Shown in pieces: positions 27,914 through 36,934 of a stretch of DNA of 64,000 nt (positions are counted from its first letter, which is position 1; each line of letters begins with the position of its first letter). Source of the stretch: Psychrobacter sp. Choline-02u-9. Lineage in GTDB: Bacteria; Pseudomonadota; Gammaproteobacteria; Pseudomonadales; Moraxellaceae. The notes below the pieces were generated by a model that worked only from the letters and a program-made list of their open reading frames with translations, did no database searches and was not told the DNA's origin. The stretch is taken from the NCBI RefSeq assembly GCF_002836505.1, contig NZ_PJBF01000055.1, positions 62,001 to 126,000 on the forward strand. The letters run 5' to 3'. The translations under genes and the position numbers were made by a program.

Positions 27914-29581
27914 TTACGAGTTGTTACCACGGTTGCCGCCGTTTGGACGACCTTGGCCACGGCTGTCAGAACGACCAGCTGGACGACCTTGGCTGCCGCT
28001 TGGACGACCGCGACCAGTTGCAGCACGCTCACCACGTGGAACGCCATTGCTATCACCGCGGCTTGGGCCACCAGTGCGCTTACCTTGATACGGCTTGCCA
28101 CCTGAACGCTCATTTGGTTTGCCTGACGTGTCACGTGGCTTACCTTGATAACCGCTGTCGTTGCTAGCGCGTTGACCAGTGTTGCTATCGCTTGAACGAC
28201 CGCGGCCTTGACCACCACCGCTAGATTTACCAGCATAGCCACCGCCTGAACGACCACGGCCTTGACCGCCACCGCCGTTAGAACGACCACGACCACGGCC
28301 ACGACCATTACCTTTGTTTTCGCTAGGTACGTAAGTTTTCTTAGGCTCCATACCTTCGATAACACATACTTCCATTTTGCGATCTAAATAACGGTTGATA
28401 GCGTTAAGCTGTGGACGATCATCCATGCTACATAGGCTGATAGCAACACCAGTACGACCAGCACGACCACAACGACCGATACGATGGACGTAATCTTCAG
28501 TCTGACGCGGCAAGTCATAGTTGATAACGTGCGAGATAGCTGGGATGTCTAGACCACGAGCAGCAACGTCAGTCGCTACTAGAATTTTTACTTTACCATT
28601 ACGCAAGTCTTGAACGATACGGTTACGCTTGCTCTGTGGCAAGTCACCATGTAGGAAGCTTGCTTTATGGCCCGCTTCTTGTAGCTGCTTAGCCAGTTTT
28701 TCAGTGCTACGTTTGGTAGCAGCAAAGATAATGATCTGTTCCATATCTTGTTGGCAAACGATTTTGTCAAGTAAACGGTTTTTGTGATCAAAATCATCAC
28801 AGTAGTACACTTTTTCTTCGATGTGTGCAGATTCTACTTTGATTGATACGCGCTCAGGGTTCTTAGTGAAACTGGCAGCGATTTTACCTACTGGGCCATC
28901 CCAAGTTGCTGAACACATGATCGTTTGACGATCGATTGGCGCTGCACGAAGGATGTCACTGATGTCATCAGCAAAACCCATGTCTAGCATACGGTCAGCT
29001 TCGTCAAGTACCAATACTTCTAGGTTTGACAAATCAACGCGACCTGCATTGATATGGTCAAGTAGACGACCAGGAGTTGCAACGATTACTTGAACGCCCT
29101 TTTTCAAAGCAGTGATCTGACCGTTGTATGGTGCGCCGCCAACTAGTGGTACACAAAATAGACCGCGCATATCTTTAGAATAAGTGCGAACGCTGTCATG
29201 TACTTGCTGAGCAAGTTCACGCGTTGGCGTTAGGATAAGTGCTTTGGTTAGTTTGTCAAAGCTAGTAGCACGGCTCAAACGGTCAAGTACAGGGATAACG
29301 AAAGCCGCTGTTTTACCACTACCCGTTTGCGCTGACAATAAAAGGTCACGACCGGCTAGAGCAAAAGGAATGGCTTGTTCTTGAATAGGGGTTGGATTGG
29401 TATAGCCACTGCGATCAAGCGCAGTAAGAATTGGCTTAGCAATGCCAAGATCAGTAAAGGTGATTTTGTTTTCTTCAGTGGCGTCAGTAGCAGCCGCTTG
29501 AGTATTATTATCAGTATTTGGAGTGTCAGTGCTTTCGATGATGCCGTTTTCAGCGGCGATTGCAGATAAGATGTCAGTCAT
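27914..29581 (-). CDS. DEAD-box RNA helicase, RhlE-like, with Gly/Arg-rich tail
   Basis: A 555-residue ATP-dependent RNA helicase. The Q motif begins at about residue 42 (FTDLGIAKPILTAL), followed by AQTGSGKT, PTRELAQQ, TPGRLLDH, DEAD (VLDEADRMLDMGF), SAT, HGDLPQSKRN, VATDVAARGLDI and HRIGRCGRAGRTG. From about residue 415 the tail is a disordered run rich in Gly, Arg, Ser and Gln (for example GRGRGRGRSNGGGGQGRGR), likely an RNA-binding extension. RhlE and CsdA types are both possible; the short core without the CsdA C-terminal domain favours RhlE. Such helicases often act in cold-stage ribosome assembly or mRNA decay. An AAGGA site precedes the start. Confidence 0.92.
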   Translation of the reverse strand: MTDILSAIAAENGIIESTDTPNTDNNTQAAATDATEENKITFTDLGIAKPILTALDRSGYTNPTPIQEQAIPFALAGRDLLLSAQTGSGKTAAFVIPVLDRLSRATSFDKLTKALILTPTRELAQQVHDSVRTYSKDMRGLFCVPLVGGAPYNGQITALKKGVQVIVATPGRLLDHINAGRVDLSNLEVLVLDEADRMLDMGFADDISDILRAAPIDRQTIMCSATWDGPVGKIAASFTKNPERVSIKVESAHIEEKVYYCDDFDHKNRLLDKIVCQQDMEQIIIFAATKRSTEKLAKQLQEAGHKASFLHGDLPQSKRNRIVQDLRNGKVKILVATDVAARGLDIPAISHVINYDLPRQTEDYVHRIGRCGRAGRTGVAISLCSMDDRPQLNAINRYLDRKMEVCVIEGMEPKKTYVPSENKGNGRGRGRGRSNGGGGQGRGRSGGGYAGKSSGGGQGRGRSSDSNTGQRASNDSGYQGKPRDTSGKPNERSGGKPYQGKRTGGPSRGDSNGVPRGERAATGRGRPSGSQGRPAGRSDSRGQGRPNGGNRGNNS

Positions 29582-30186
29582 AAGAATCCTTGGTAAGTAT
29601 AAGTTGCTGTAAATTCAGCAAACTTGATGCATACCACTGATAACCGTTCACCACGCTGCTCTTATTAGCATTACCGAGCAATACAAAATTGTCGATAATT
29701 AGAAACCAAGCCAATAGAGCTTAGCGTCTTTATAATAAATGCGTTCGTGCTGTCTGACGTATTTTGGTGGTAGTGCCGAGTGTCTTATCCTTGCTTGATA
29801 TACGCTCATTATCAATGCTTTGTCCAAAGCAGATAAAGGCAAACAGCAACCAATCTAGACCCTAGTTATAGGCCAGTAGATAAGATATGAGTCAAAAATA
29901 ACTGATATTTTTAAAAGGTTATTTAAGTACACAAAATCATCGGCAACAATTACTTATGGTCATCCTAGACCCAAAATCGCAGGCGATGTTATCAATCTCA
30001 TAATTCACGAAAGCCTAAGCTAACGTGGCGACGCAGTATAGCACAATAAAAAAATATATGTACCTATTTCTTCAATTACTAAGTAAATAAGCACTAACAG
30101 TGTTGATAATAAACAAATTTAGGTGATTTATTTAATACCTAAAGCAAAATTTAATAACCAAAGTAAATGAGCTACTGGCTATTTAT
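29582..30186. other. 605-base non-coding region upstream of the DEAD-box gene
   Basis: No gene seen. It lies between the helicase start and the 3' end of the DUF1176 gene, both read on the minus strand. The length leaves room for a long 5' leader, as known for some cold-regulated helicase mRNAs, but I could not identify a specific element. Confidence 0.5.
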
Positions 30187-31479
30187 CTATCGTACTACTT
30201 TAACTTCTGTGACATAGGTAGGTAGCTGCCATGCCCCGCCCGCCTCGATTAAGCGGCAAAGTCCTGTGGTGCTTTCATGACTTTTTTCAAAGGCACGGCC
30301 TGTCCATAACCAATCGGTTTTGCTTATGCAATCACCGATGCCGCGCCCTTTTTGTACAGAGGTAAGCTTGCCTTTATCGTAGCCAGTAGCATTGGTCGTT
30401 ACCAACGTTGGCTTATAAGGTTTACTGTCATTAATCACCCAAACCCCTGCTCCAGCGTTATAAGCGCCTGTCCAGCATTCATGCTGTGCCAACAGTTGCG
30501 AGCCATTTAGACGACTGATACGCCAAGGTGATTTGTCTGAAAGATTGGGACAAACGCTGTCCGCATCTTTCATTGTGCCTTTTACCAACGCTGCCAACTG
30601 AGAGGACCTCATTACAAACTTTTTGTCATTACCATCGTCCGCTTTGGCGCTTGGAACGATGAACTGCAGTACTGGCGCGGCTTTGGGAGGTAATATACCG
30701 CCACTAGATTTAGCAGCATCGTCATTTTTGATAAAAGCACTGGATGTACCAACGCGACCTTGGAACTCATCGGCTTTTAGCATAGCAGCACTGGCACCTT
30801 TGTCAGAGAGCTGCCAACGTGAATTGCGCAAGGCCAACGTAATCTTGCTAGATTTGGTCAAAGCTTCTAACAATGCAGTTACCTGCGCTTGAGTAAGCTC
30901 AGCGTTACCTGCAGCGGCTGAATATGGCTTCGTCTCACCATAATCCTTGTCATTAATAAACAACGAGATGCGATGACGATTACCAAGCTGCATTAAGGCT
31001 TTAGACGAGCTGTCCTTTGCTCCGCCAAGCTTTACTTTACCATCCGCGCCAGCATTTGCACCTGCACGGCGTACGAGCAATATAGAAACCGGAAACTCAC
31101 TGTTATTCTCTGCTTGATACCCTGCCAGCCGGCACGTACGCGTATTATCACAAGCGACTTGCCAGTCTTGACTAGTAAACTCAGTCGATGTATTGGCCAT
31201 ACTGGTGGTACTAAATAAAGCGGTACTAAGCGCTGCAAGTACAGGCAGTAATATTTTATTTTTTATCATATAGGTGGATTGTTCTTTTATTTTTTTAGGT
31301 ATGTTTTCTGAATAATACTCTACAGTGATGTTTTTGGGATTTTTATTAGACTGGGCACTGTTTTTATAGCTATTGTCATCATACTTATTATCGTCATAGA
31401 TAATGCCTGACCTACTAACACCAGTTAAATCAGCGCCTCTTGATAGCGACATATCGTTTATATAATTATTGTCTTTCAT
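30187..31479 (-). CDS. DUF1176 domain exported protein
   Basis: The frame encodes 430 residues from ATG 31479, which has AAAGG 8 bases upstream. Residues about 95-430 match DUF1176 (DWQVACDNTRTCRLAGYQ near the start, SCVPN-like DSVCPNLSDKSPW, WTGRAFEKSHESTTGLCRLI near the end). A standard signal peptide (MIKNKILLPVLAALSTALF, then STTSMA) begins at Met 31269, about 70 residues in, and that ATG lacks a ribosome site. So either the protein has an unusual hydrophilic 70-residue N-terminal extension rich in Asn/Asp/Ser, or translation begins at 31269 (360 residues). The mature protein is probably periplasmic; function unknown. Confidence 0.78.
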   Translation of the reverse strand: MKDNNYINDMSLSRGADLTGVSRSGIIYDDNKYDDNSYKNSAQSNKNPKNITVEYYSENIPKKIKEQSTYMIKNKILLPVLAALSTALFSTTSMANTSTEFTSQDWQVACDNTRTCRLAGYQAENNSEFPVSILLVRRAGANAGADGKVKLGGAKDSSSKALMQLGNRHRISLFINDKDYGETKPYSAAAGNAELTQAQVTALLEALTKSSKITLALRNSRWQLSDKGASAAMLKADEFQGRVGTSSAFIKNDDAAKSSGGILPPKAAPVLQFIVPSAKADDGNDKKFVMRSSQLAALVKGTMKDADSVCPNLSDKSPWRISRLNGSQLLAQHECWTGAYNAGAGVWVINDSKPYKPTLVTTNATGYDKGKLTSVQKGRGIGDCISKTDWLWTGRAFEKSHESTTGLCRLIEAGGAWQLPTYVTEVKVVR

Positions 31480-31640
31480 AATCATCACCTTTCAGTAGAA
31501 GAAGTATAAACACCTGTCTATTGTAATGGTGCTCGGCTATCTTAACGCACTAGTGTTTCTATCTGTTGTACTAATGTATCATTGTGTAAAGACAAAGGGA
31601 AGACCTAGCATACATTATATTCATTTTTATGAATATAAGT

Positions 31641-31674
31641 AAAAAGGCTGATAAGCTATTTGCTTATCAGCCTT
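31641..31674 (-). terminator. Rho-independent terminator for yghU
   Basis: The stem AAGGCTGATAAGC (31644-31656) / GCTTATCAGCCTT (31662-31674) has a 5-base loop; the A-run at 31641-31645 gives a T-run on the minus strand. Confidence 0.85.
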
Positions 31675-31743
31675 GCTGCTGTGTTTAAGGTTTATTTATG
31701 CTTAAAATGTACTGTTAGATCTAAACTGTATTGAGTACTTAGT

Positions 31744-32565
31744 TTAGTCGATTGGTTTTAGCTCTAACGCTACTGCACGTTTAACCGCAGGACGTTCAGC
31801 GATTTTCTTAGCCCAACGCTGCAAGTGTTTATAGTCTTCTACTTGCAAAAACTCTGCCGCGTCATAGAGCTTGCCTAGTGCCAACTGACCATACCAAGAC
31901 CAGACAATCATATCCGCAATGTTGTAATCAGACTCATCATTGCCGCACAGGTACTCATGGTCTTTTAGATGCGTATCTAATACATCGAGCTGGCGCTTGG
32001 TTTCCATCGTATAGCGGTTGATTGGATACTCTAGAGGTTCAGGCGCATACGCATAAAAGTGCCCAAAGCCGCCACCTAAGAAAGGCGCGCTACCCATTTG
32101 CCACATAATCCAAGACAGACAATCTGCTCGCGCTTTGCCAGTAGCCAGTGGCAGAAACTTATCAAACTTCTCTGCTAGATACATTAAGATAGCGCCCGAC
32201 TCAAAGAGTGCTATCGGCTCCCCCGCTGTATCAGTAGAATGATCGACCAAGGCTGGAATCTTTGAATTGGGGTTTATCTCTACAAACCCTGAGCCAAACT
32301 GCTCACCTTTAGAGATGTCGATTTTGTATGCATCATATGCTGCCCCGTCAATACCAAGTTCGGCCAGCTCTTCTAGTAGTATGTTGACCTTGACACCATT
32401 TGGTGTATTTAACGAATACAGCTGTAACGGAGCATCACCAACAGGCAGCTCTTTATCATAGCGAGCTCCAGACGTTGGACTATTAATACTAGCAAATTTG
32501 CCGCCATTATCTTTATCTTGCGTCCAAACTTTTGGTGGTACGTATTTATTATTATCTTGACTCAT
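31744..32565 (-). CDS. yghU: YghU-like glutathione S-transferase (disulfide-bond oxidoreductase)
   Basis: A 273-residue GST-superfamily protein of Nu class/YghU type, which in E. coli reduces disulfides with two glutathiones bound. The N-terminal extension before the thioredoxin fold (YVPPKVWTQDKDNGGKFASI) and the NTPNGVKVNILLEEL segment with its Thr/Asn pair are typical. ALFESGAILMYLAEKF supplies the glutathione-binding Glu-Ser, and GGGFGHFYAYAPE is a family string in the helical domain. It is cytosolic. A single-gene unit with a GAGGA ribosome site 7 bases upstream, divergent from the DHA2 efflux gene. Confidence 0.92.
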   Translation of the reverse strand: MSQDNNKYVPPKVWTQDKDNGGKFASINSPTSGARYDKELPVGDAPLQLYSLNTPNGVKVNILLEELAELGIDGAAYDAYKIDISKGEQFGSGFVEINPNSKIPALVDHSTDTAGEPIALFESGAILMYLAEKFDKFLPLATGKARADCLSWIMWQMGSAPFLGGGFGHFYAYAPEPLEYPINRYTMETKRQLDVLDTHLKDHEYLCGNDESDYNIADMIVWSWYGQLALGKLYDAAEFLQVEDYKHLQRWAKKIAERPAVKRAVALELKPID

Positions 32566-32904
32566 AATTTATCCTCGGTTTGTATTTATGACTGCCGCGA
32601 AGGTTTACTATAACGAGAACTCGTAACGATATTAAAGTCCTCTCTTGTAATCAATGTTGTGTTTCTACTGCTAAAGTAAAAAGAGACGAGCTATTAGCAC
32701 GCATCGAATTTCTTGTCTTGTTTCGCCTCTTTTCCTTTTTAGCAATCCTTCGCATCGTTGCTCTTATATAAGTTATCTTATATCAGTTACTTTGAGTCAC
32801 TTTTATTATGAGTTAAGCTTTCTTATACTACTCAGCTTGCATAGTGATCTGTTCGCAAATCCGCTATTTTCTTACTTCATAACGAGACGTTCAATGGGAC
32901 TCAC
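32566..32904. other. Divergent intergenic region, yghU / DHA2 pump
   Basis: 339 bases that should carry both promoters. I see no gene and no clear operator; a weak AAAAGAG/CTCTTTT inverted pair near 32687-32730 is too loose to call. Confidence 0.4.
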
Positions 32905-34281
32905 ATGGTAACGCTCACCCCGACTCAAGATAAATACTTACCCTATGTGCTAGCGGTAGCGCTATTTATGCAGATTTTAGACGCTACTATTTTAAACACG
33001 TCCTTACCGCAAATGGCACAGGCGTTGGGTGAGTCGCCACTAAAGATGCAGTGGGCTGTCATCAGCTATGCATTGACCTTGGCGATTTTTATCCCTATCA
33101 GTGGTTTTTTAGCGGATAAATATGGCACACGCCGCGTATTTTTATCAGCGGTCATCATTTTTTGTATTGGCTCATTACTGTGCGCGACGTCGCAAACGCT
33201 AGATTTTTTGGTTGCTTCACGTGTGGTACAGGGTATCGGCGGTGCCATGATGACGCCTGTCGCTCGTTTGATATTGGTTAAGTCTTATCCGCGCAATAAG
33301 CTGCTCACTGTGATGAATTTCGCTGTGATACCAGCGTTGGTTGCACCACTAGTCGGTCCAGTATTGGGCGGCTATATCGTGCAGTATGCTAGCTGGCATT
33401 GGATATTTTTGATCAATATACCGATGGGCGTGGCAGGTTTTATCATGGGAAAAAAACTGGTGCCAGCGCTATTCGAAGATACCAAGCGTCTTGACTGGAC
33501 AGGATTTGTATTGTTTGCCGCCGCTGCTTGCGGGTTCACACTGGCTGTCGAGTTTGGTTCACAGACTGGTCGCGGGATTTATGGGTTGTTGCTTGGGTTA
33601 GGCGCAAGTCTATTGATCGGCGCGTATGTCTGGCATGCCAAACGGCGAGCAGCTCCCCTGTTTCCACTGAGCTTGTTTGATATTCGCACTTTTCGAATTG
33701 GTATTACAGGCAACTTGTTTACGCGGCTTGGTATCAGTGCAGTACCATTTTTGCTACCTCTACTACTACAGGTGGTATTTGAGTACTCACCTTCGCAGGC
33801 AGGTTGGCTACTTGCCCCGATTGCAGTGGGTGCTATCGGTATCAAACCTTGGGTTAGCAAGATTATTCAGCGGTTTAGCTACCGTAAAGTACTTGTCTAC
33901 AATACCTTGTTTATGGGTTCGCTTATCATTGTGCTAGCGCAGTTTAATGATGCGTCGCAGTGGCTATGGTTTATACCTATCTTGACCATCATGGGTGCCT
34001 GCAACTCTATGCAGTTCAGCGCGATGAATACGATTACGATTGGCGATTTACAGGGGACACAGACCAGTAGTGGTAACAGCTTAATGGCGGTCAATCAGCA
34101 GTTGGCGATTAGCTTTGGTATTGCGTTCGGTGCTGCTGTGTTGAATCTACTACGTGAGCGTCTACAGATGGATACACTAGTAGCATTCCAAACCACTTAT
34201 TGGATATTGGGTATTTTGACCATTCTCTCGGGGCTGTATTTCTTACGTCTGAAACCTGAAGATGGCCGCGGTTTGTACTAG
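32905..34281 (+). CDS. MFS multidrug efflux transporter, DHA2 family (MdtD-like)
   Basis: A 458-residue proton-driven drug antiporter of the inner membrane. The first helix carries MQILDATILNTSLPQMAQAL (the DHA2 motif D1 region). It is followed by motif A, GFLADKYGTRRVF, the motif B Arg in ASRVVQGIGGAMM, and motif C around PLVGPVLGGYIVQ. About 14 hydrophobic segments are expected, and the length is close to E. coli MdtD (about 470). No membrane-fusion partner is adjacent, so it probably works alone. Substrate is unknown. Confidence 0.88.
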   Translation: MVTLTPTQDKYLPYVLAVALFMQILDATILNTSLPQMAQALGESPLKMQWAVISYALTLAIFIPISGFLADKYGTRRVFLSAVIIFCIGSLLCATSQTLDFLVASRVVQGIGGAMMTPVARLILVKSYPRNKLLTVMNFAVIPALVAPLVGPVLGGYIVQYASWHWIFLINIPMGVAGFIMGKKLVPALFEDTKRLDWTGFVLFAAAACGFTLAVEFGSQTGRGIYGLLLGLGASLLIGAYVWHAKRRAAPLFPLSLFDIRTFRIGITGNLFTRLGISAVPFLLPLLLQVVFEYSPSQAGWLLAPIAVGAIGIKPWVSKIIQRFSYRKVLVYNTLFMGSLIIVLAQFNDASQWLWFIPILTIMGACNSMQFSAMNTITIGDLQGTQTSSGNSLMAVNQQLAISFGIAFGAAVLNLLRERLQMDTLVAFQTTYWILGILTILSGLYFLRLKPEDGRGLY

Positions 34282-34386
34282 GGCATATATTCAATCGAGA
34301 TAAGTTTTCTATTGAGTGAGATTTTACGTACGATACATCTCTATTCTGTATAGCCGAAATTTCGGAAATAGCTTATCTATAGACAG

Positions 34387-34434
34387 AAAAAAGCCAGTAT
34401 ACGATTGTGTTATCAATCTTATACTGGCTTTTTT
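34387..34434. terminator. Bidirectional terminator between DHA2 pump and bacterioferritin
   Basis: Outer stem AAAAAAGCCAGTAT (34387-34400) / ATACTGGCTTTTTT (34421-34434), with an inner GATTG/CAATC pair (34403-34418). T-runs on both strands suit the converging genes. Confidence 0.85.
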
Positions 34435-34463
34435 ATTACGACTTACCTCAATAGTTAATCCTA

Positions 34464-34943
34464 TTATGCGTCATCATCATTCATTTGCGATTGGATGTAG
34501 CGCTCTACACCAATACTTTCTATCAAGTCCTGCTGTGTCTCTAACCAATCTTCATACTCTTCATTGCCATCTTTTAGCGTGACTAATAGCTGGCGAGAGA
34601 CATAGTCAGACTTTGTCTCACACAAGGTGACCGCATCGGTAATAATATCGAACTTTTGTCTCTCAAGACGTAGATTGCACTCAATGATTTCTGGTACGTC
34701 TTCACCGACCAACACCTTGCCCAGTTCCTGCAAGTTTGGCAAGCCGCCTAGCAATAAAATACGAGCGATTAGGTCGTCTGACCATTTCATCTCAGCGATA
34801 GATTGCTTATATAATGAGTCATTAAGCGCCTCTAGACCCCAATGACGTGCAATACGTGCATGCAAAAAATACTGGTTGATGGCAATCAATGACTGCCCAA
34901 GTACTTTATTTAACGCGCGAATAACTTCTTTATCCCCTGTCAT
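34464..34943 (-). CDS. Bacterioferritin subunit with heme Met but degenerate ferroxidase site
   Basis: A 159-residue bacterioferritin. Compared from memory with E. coli Bfr, the heme ligand Met52 is kept (AEMKWSD). Ferroxidase ligands are lost: Glu18 is Ser (GQSLIA), His54 is Trp, and the EEGH segment around Glu127/His130 reads GNEEYED with Tyr in place of His. Glu51 and Glu94 remain. This fits the heme-binding, non-ferroxidase partner in two-subunit bacterioferritins such as Neisseria BfrA. It follows the second bfr gene by 68 bases on the same strand, so the two should be made together and form mixed 24-mers. The start has AGGGAGAAAGG upstream. Confidence 0.92.
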   Translation of the reverse strand: MTGDKEVIRALNKVLGQSLIAINQYFLHARIARHWGLEALNDSLYKQSIAEMKWSDDLIARILLLGGLPNLQELGKVLVGEDVPEIIECNLRLERQKFDIITDAVTLCETKSDYVSRQLLVTLKDGNEEYEDWLETQQDLIESIGVERYIQSQMNDDDA

Positions 34944-35011
34944 TACCTTTCTCCCTTAATCTCTATTATTTATGCTAAATACTGTGAATGCTATTCATAC
35001 GTAGGATGATA

Positions 35012-35500
35012 TCAGACAATATTAGGAGTAACTTCAGCCATTTGGCTTTGTAGGTAATTCGGTAGACCAATCATGTCGATGAGACGGAGCTGCTGCTCAA
35101 GCCAATGCGCATGATCTTCTTCGGTATCTTTCAACTGCTCAACCAGCATCTCACGCGTGACATAGTCATGCTCTGCTTCGCAAAGTGCGATACCTTCTTT
35201 TAGATGCTTTTGTACTTGGTACTCTAAATCTAGGTCAAACTGCAACATCTCAGGGACAGTCGCACCGATATGGATAGCGTCGACCGACATCTTTGGCGTG
35301 CCACTCAACATCAAGATACGGCGAATGATATTCTGTGCGTGTAGCGTTTCGTCTTCCATTTCATGATGGATACGGTCGTATAACTTGCCATAGTGCCACT
35401 CAGCGTACATCTCTGAATGAATAAAATATTGGTCACGAGCGGCAAGCTCACCACCTAGTAAGAAATTCAAATAATCAATGACTTTCTGGCTACCTATCAT
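35012..35500 (-). CDS. Bacterioferritin subunit with intact ferroxidase site, no heme Met
   Basis: A 162-residue bacterioferritin that stores iron as a ferric mineral. The ferroxidase ligands are present by comparison with E. coli Bfr: Glu18 (GGELAA), the Glu and His of ETLHAQ (positions 51 and 54), Glu94 (LDLEYQ) and the EEDH pair (127/130). The heme-binding Met52 is replaced by Thr. This is the mirror image of the downstream subunit. It is the first gene of the pair, with a GGGGAG ribosome site. Bfd, encoded 359 bases upstream, is the expected electron donor for iron release. Confidence 0.93.
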   Translation of the reverse strand: MIGSQKVIDYLNFLLGGELAARDQYFIHSEMYAEWHYGKLYDRIHHEMEDETLHAQNIIRRILMLSGTPKMSVDAIHIGATVPEMLQFDLDLEYQVQKHLKEGIALCEAEHDYVTREMLVEQLKDTEEDHAHWLEQQLRLIDMIGLPNYLQSQMAEVTPNIV

Positions 35501-35859
35501 AACGCGTACTCCCCTATTTATTTTTACCGATCACCATACATCCACAATTTATCATATAAGGATAGCATAATTGGCAAACTGATCAGTAAAATCAAAATCA
35601 ATAAAATGGCTTCTAATCTTAGGTAAATATAGTAGCATACAGGCGCAGTATAGGGTGTAACGTTATGAACTAAGAATAAGATGCTAATTGAGAATCATAA
35701 TTAGCTACAACTAGTATTGATATGTGTTATGTAACATGTTGGCGTTTGAGTGAGATTATATGGACGCTTGCACCCGACCCTTTATGTATAATAAATTTAG
35801 ATGCAGAATATTGAATATATTTTATCGTATTATATTACAAGGTATATGATTGATAATAT
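35501..35859. other. Intergenic region upstream of the bacterioferritin pair
   Basis: 359 bases with no gene. An inverted repeat GCTAATT (35683-35689) / AATTAGC (35699-35705) surrounds GAGAATCAT, which resembles half of a Fur box; the overall match is only moderate. Confidence 0.4.
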
Positions 35860-36051
35860 TTAAACAGCGTATGCTAGATTATCGAGTTTTGCATGGTGTT
35901 CATCTAGGTAGTCATTGACCATCGGCTCACAACAGCCACAGCACGTTGCTACATCGAGCGTATCTTTTAGACCATCGAGCGTATCAACACCTGCAGCAAT
36001 AGCTGCTTTGATTTGCTTTTCTTTTACGTTGTTGCAGATACATACGTACAT
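35860..36051 (-). CDS. bfd: Bacterioferritin-associated ferredoxin Bfd
   Basis: A 63-residue [2Fe-2S] protein that donates electrons to bacterioferritin for iron release. The four-cysteine BFD pattern is present: CICN near the N-terminus and CCGCC around residues 37-41. Start chosen at ATG 36051, which has GAGGAG 7 bases upstream and gives the usual length of about 64; the frame is open 14 codons further upstream. It lies just upstream of the two bacterioferritin genes on the same strand. A Fur-box-like palindrome 160 bases before its start fits induction by iron starvation, as known for bfd in other bacteria. Confidence 0.93.
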   Translation of the reverse strand: MYVCICNNVKEKQIKAAIAAGVDTLDGLKDTLDVATCCGCCEPMVNDYLDEHHAKLDNLAYAV

Positions 36052-36439
36052 GGATTGGCTCCTCGGAATACCACTATTCGATAATGACAGCATACGACAC
36101 TTATATAAAAACCTTTGTGATAAGTGTCATTGATAAACGGATAATTTACTGTTTTTTAGCAATGAAAACTTAGTCGTTGAAATCACGTTTATCGCTTGCA
36201 GTATAATAACGATAATTATTATCATTTTCAATCACATTCGATATATTTATTTTTCGAGACAGTATCCTTATATTACAGGCAGTTCATTTATGTAAGTGGA
36301 TATAAGTGTGCGTGTAACCGAATATTGTCAAAGGTAGTGAATTGACGATGAACTGTAAATTTGATTATTTTTTAATCGATTTTGTAGATAACTGCTGTTA
36401 TATTGAACCCCTATTAACGAAGCCCATTGGAATTCACCT
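36052..36439. other. Divergent intergenic region, bfd / arsR
   Basis: 388 bases with no gene. It holds a Fur-box-like palindrome and should contain the promoters of bfd and the ArsR gene. Confidence 0.5.
36211..36223. promoter_or_regulatory. Fur-box-like palindrome upstream of bfd
   Basis: GATAAT-T-ATTATC is a perfect 6-1-6 palindrome, the core pattern of Fur operators, in an extended A/T context (TAAC before, ATTTTC after). It is 160 bases from the bfd start and 217 from arsR. Confidence 0.7.
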
Positions 36440-36769
36440 ATGTCTGATAATAATTTTACGATACGACCTATCGATTTATTCAAAGTCCTATCTGATCCGA
36501 CACGTCTAAAAATATTTCAAATTCTTTTTAAAAAAGAAGCACGTTGCGTGGGTGATTTGGTAGATATGCTTGACCAGCCACAACCAACGATATCACGCCA
36601 CCTAAACCATTTGAAAAAATTGGGTATTTTGAGCTGTGTACGTGATGGTACTTGGATGTGGTATGAGGTCGCTGATGATTTACCAGATTGGTGTCAAGAT
36701 ATCTTGGACATCACCTACGAGCAAATCACTCCTAGAGGCACTAGTAGAGATGTATCAGATCTTGCTTAG
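36440..36769 (+). CDS. ArsR-family winged-helix repressor
   Basis: A 109-residue regulator of the ArsR/SmtB family. The helix-turn-helix is DMLDQPQPTISRHLNHLKKL (about residues 47-66), preceded by LFKVLSDPTRLKIFQIL. It has Cys37 in ARCVGDL but not the CxC pair of arsenic-sensing ArsR, so the inducer is uncertain; a metal or redox signal is possible. No ars or metal-efflux genes are adjacent. It is divergent from bfd and followed by a strong terminator, so it appears to be a single-gene unit. Confidence 0.87.
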   Translation: MSDNNFTIRPIDLFKVLSDPTRLKIFQILFKKEARCVGDLVDMLDQPQPTISRHLNHLKKLGILSCVRDGTWMWYEVADDLPDWCQDILDITYEQITPRGTSRDVSDLA

Positions 36770-36857
36770 ACACTAGTGTCCGCTTAGATTTTTGGTTCTT
36801 TGACTGTGCTTTATAAAAAGCGTTAAAGACCATAAATCTGCGGCAATGCTCCAGACC

Positions 36858-36887
36858 AAAAAAGACCTACTTTCGTAGGTCTTTTTT
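36858..36887. terminator. Bidirectional terminator between arsR and cysA
   Basis: A perfect stem AAAAAAGACCTAC (36858-36870) / GTAGGTCTTTTTT (36875-36887) with a 4-base TTTC loop and T-runs on both strands. Confidence 0.9.
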
Positions 36888-36934
36888 TTGCTCAACTATT
36901 GATAATTTGACTTAAATTGCGCTAGATCAAATGC

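Noticed and set aside
27892..28365. 157-codon open frame overlapping the end of the DEAD-box gene, same strand
   Set aside because: It is an alternative reading of the low-complexity Gly/Arg tail; the product is a Val/Ala-rich run with no domain, and the helicase frame is clearly real.
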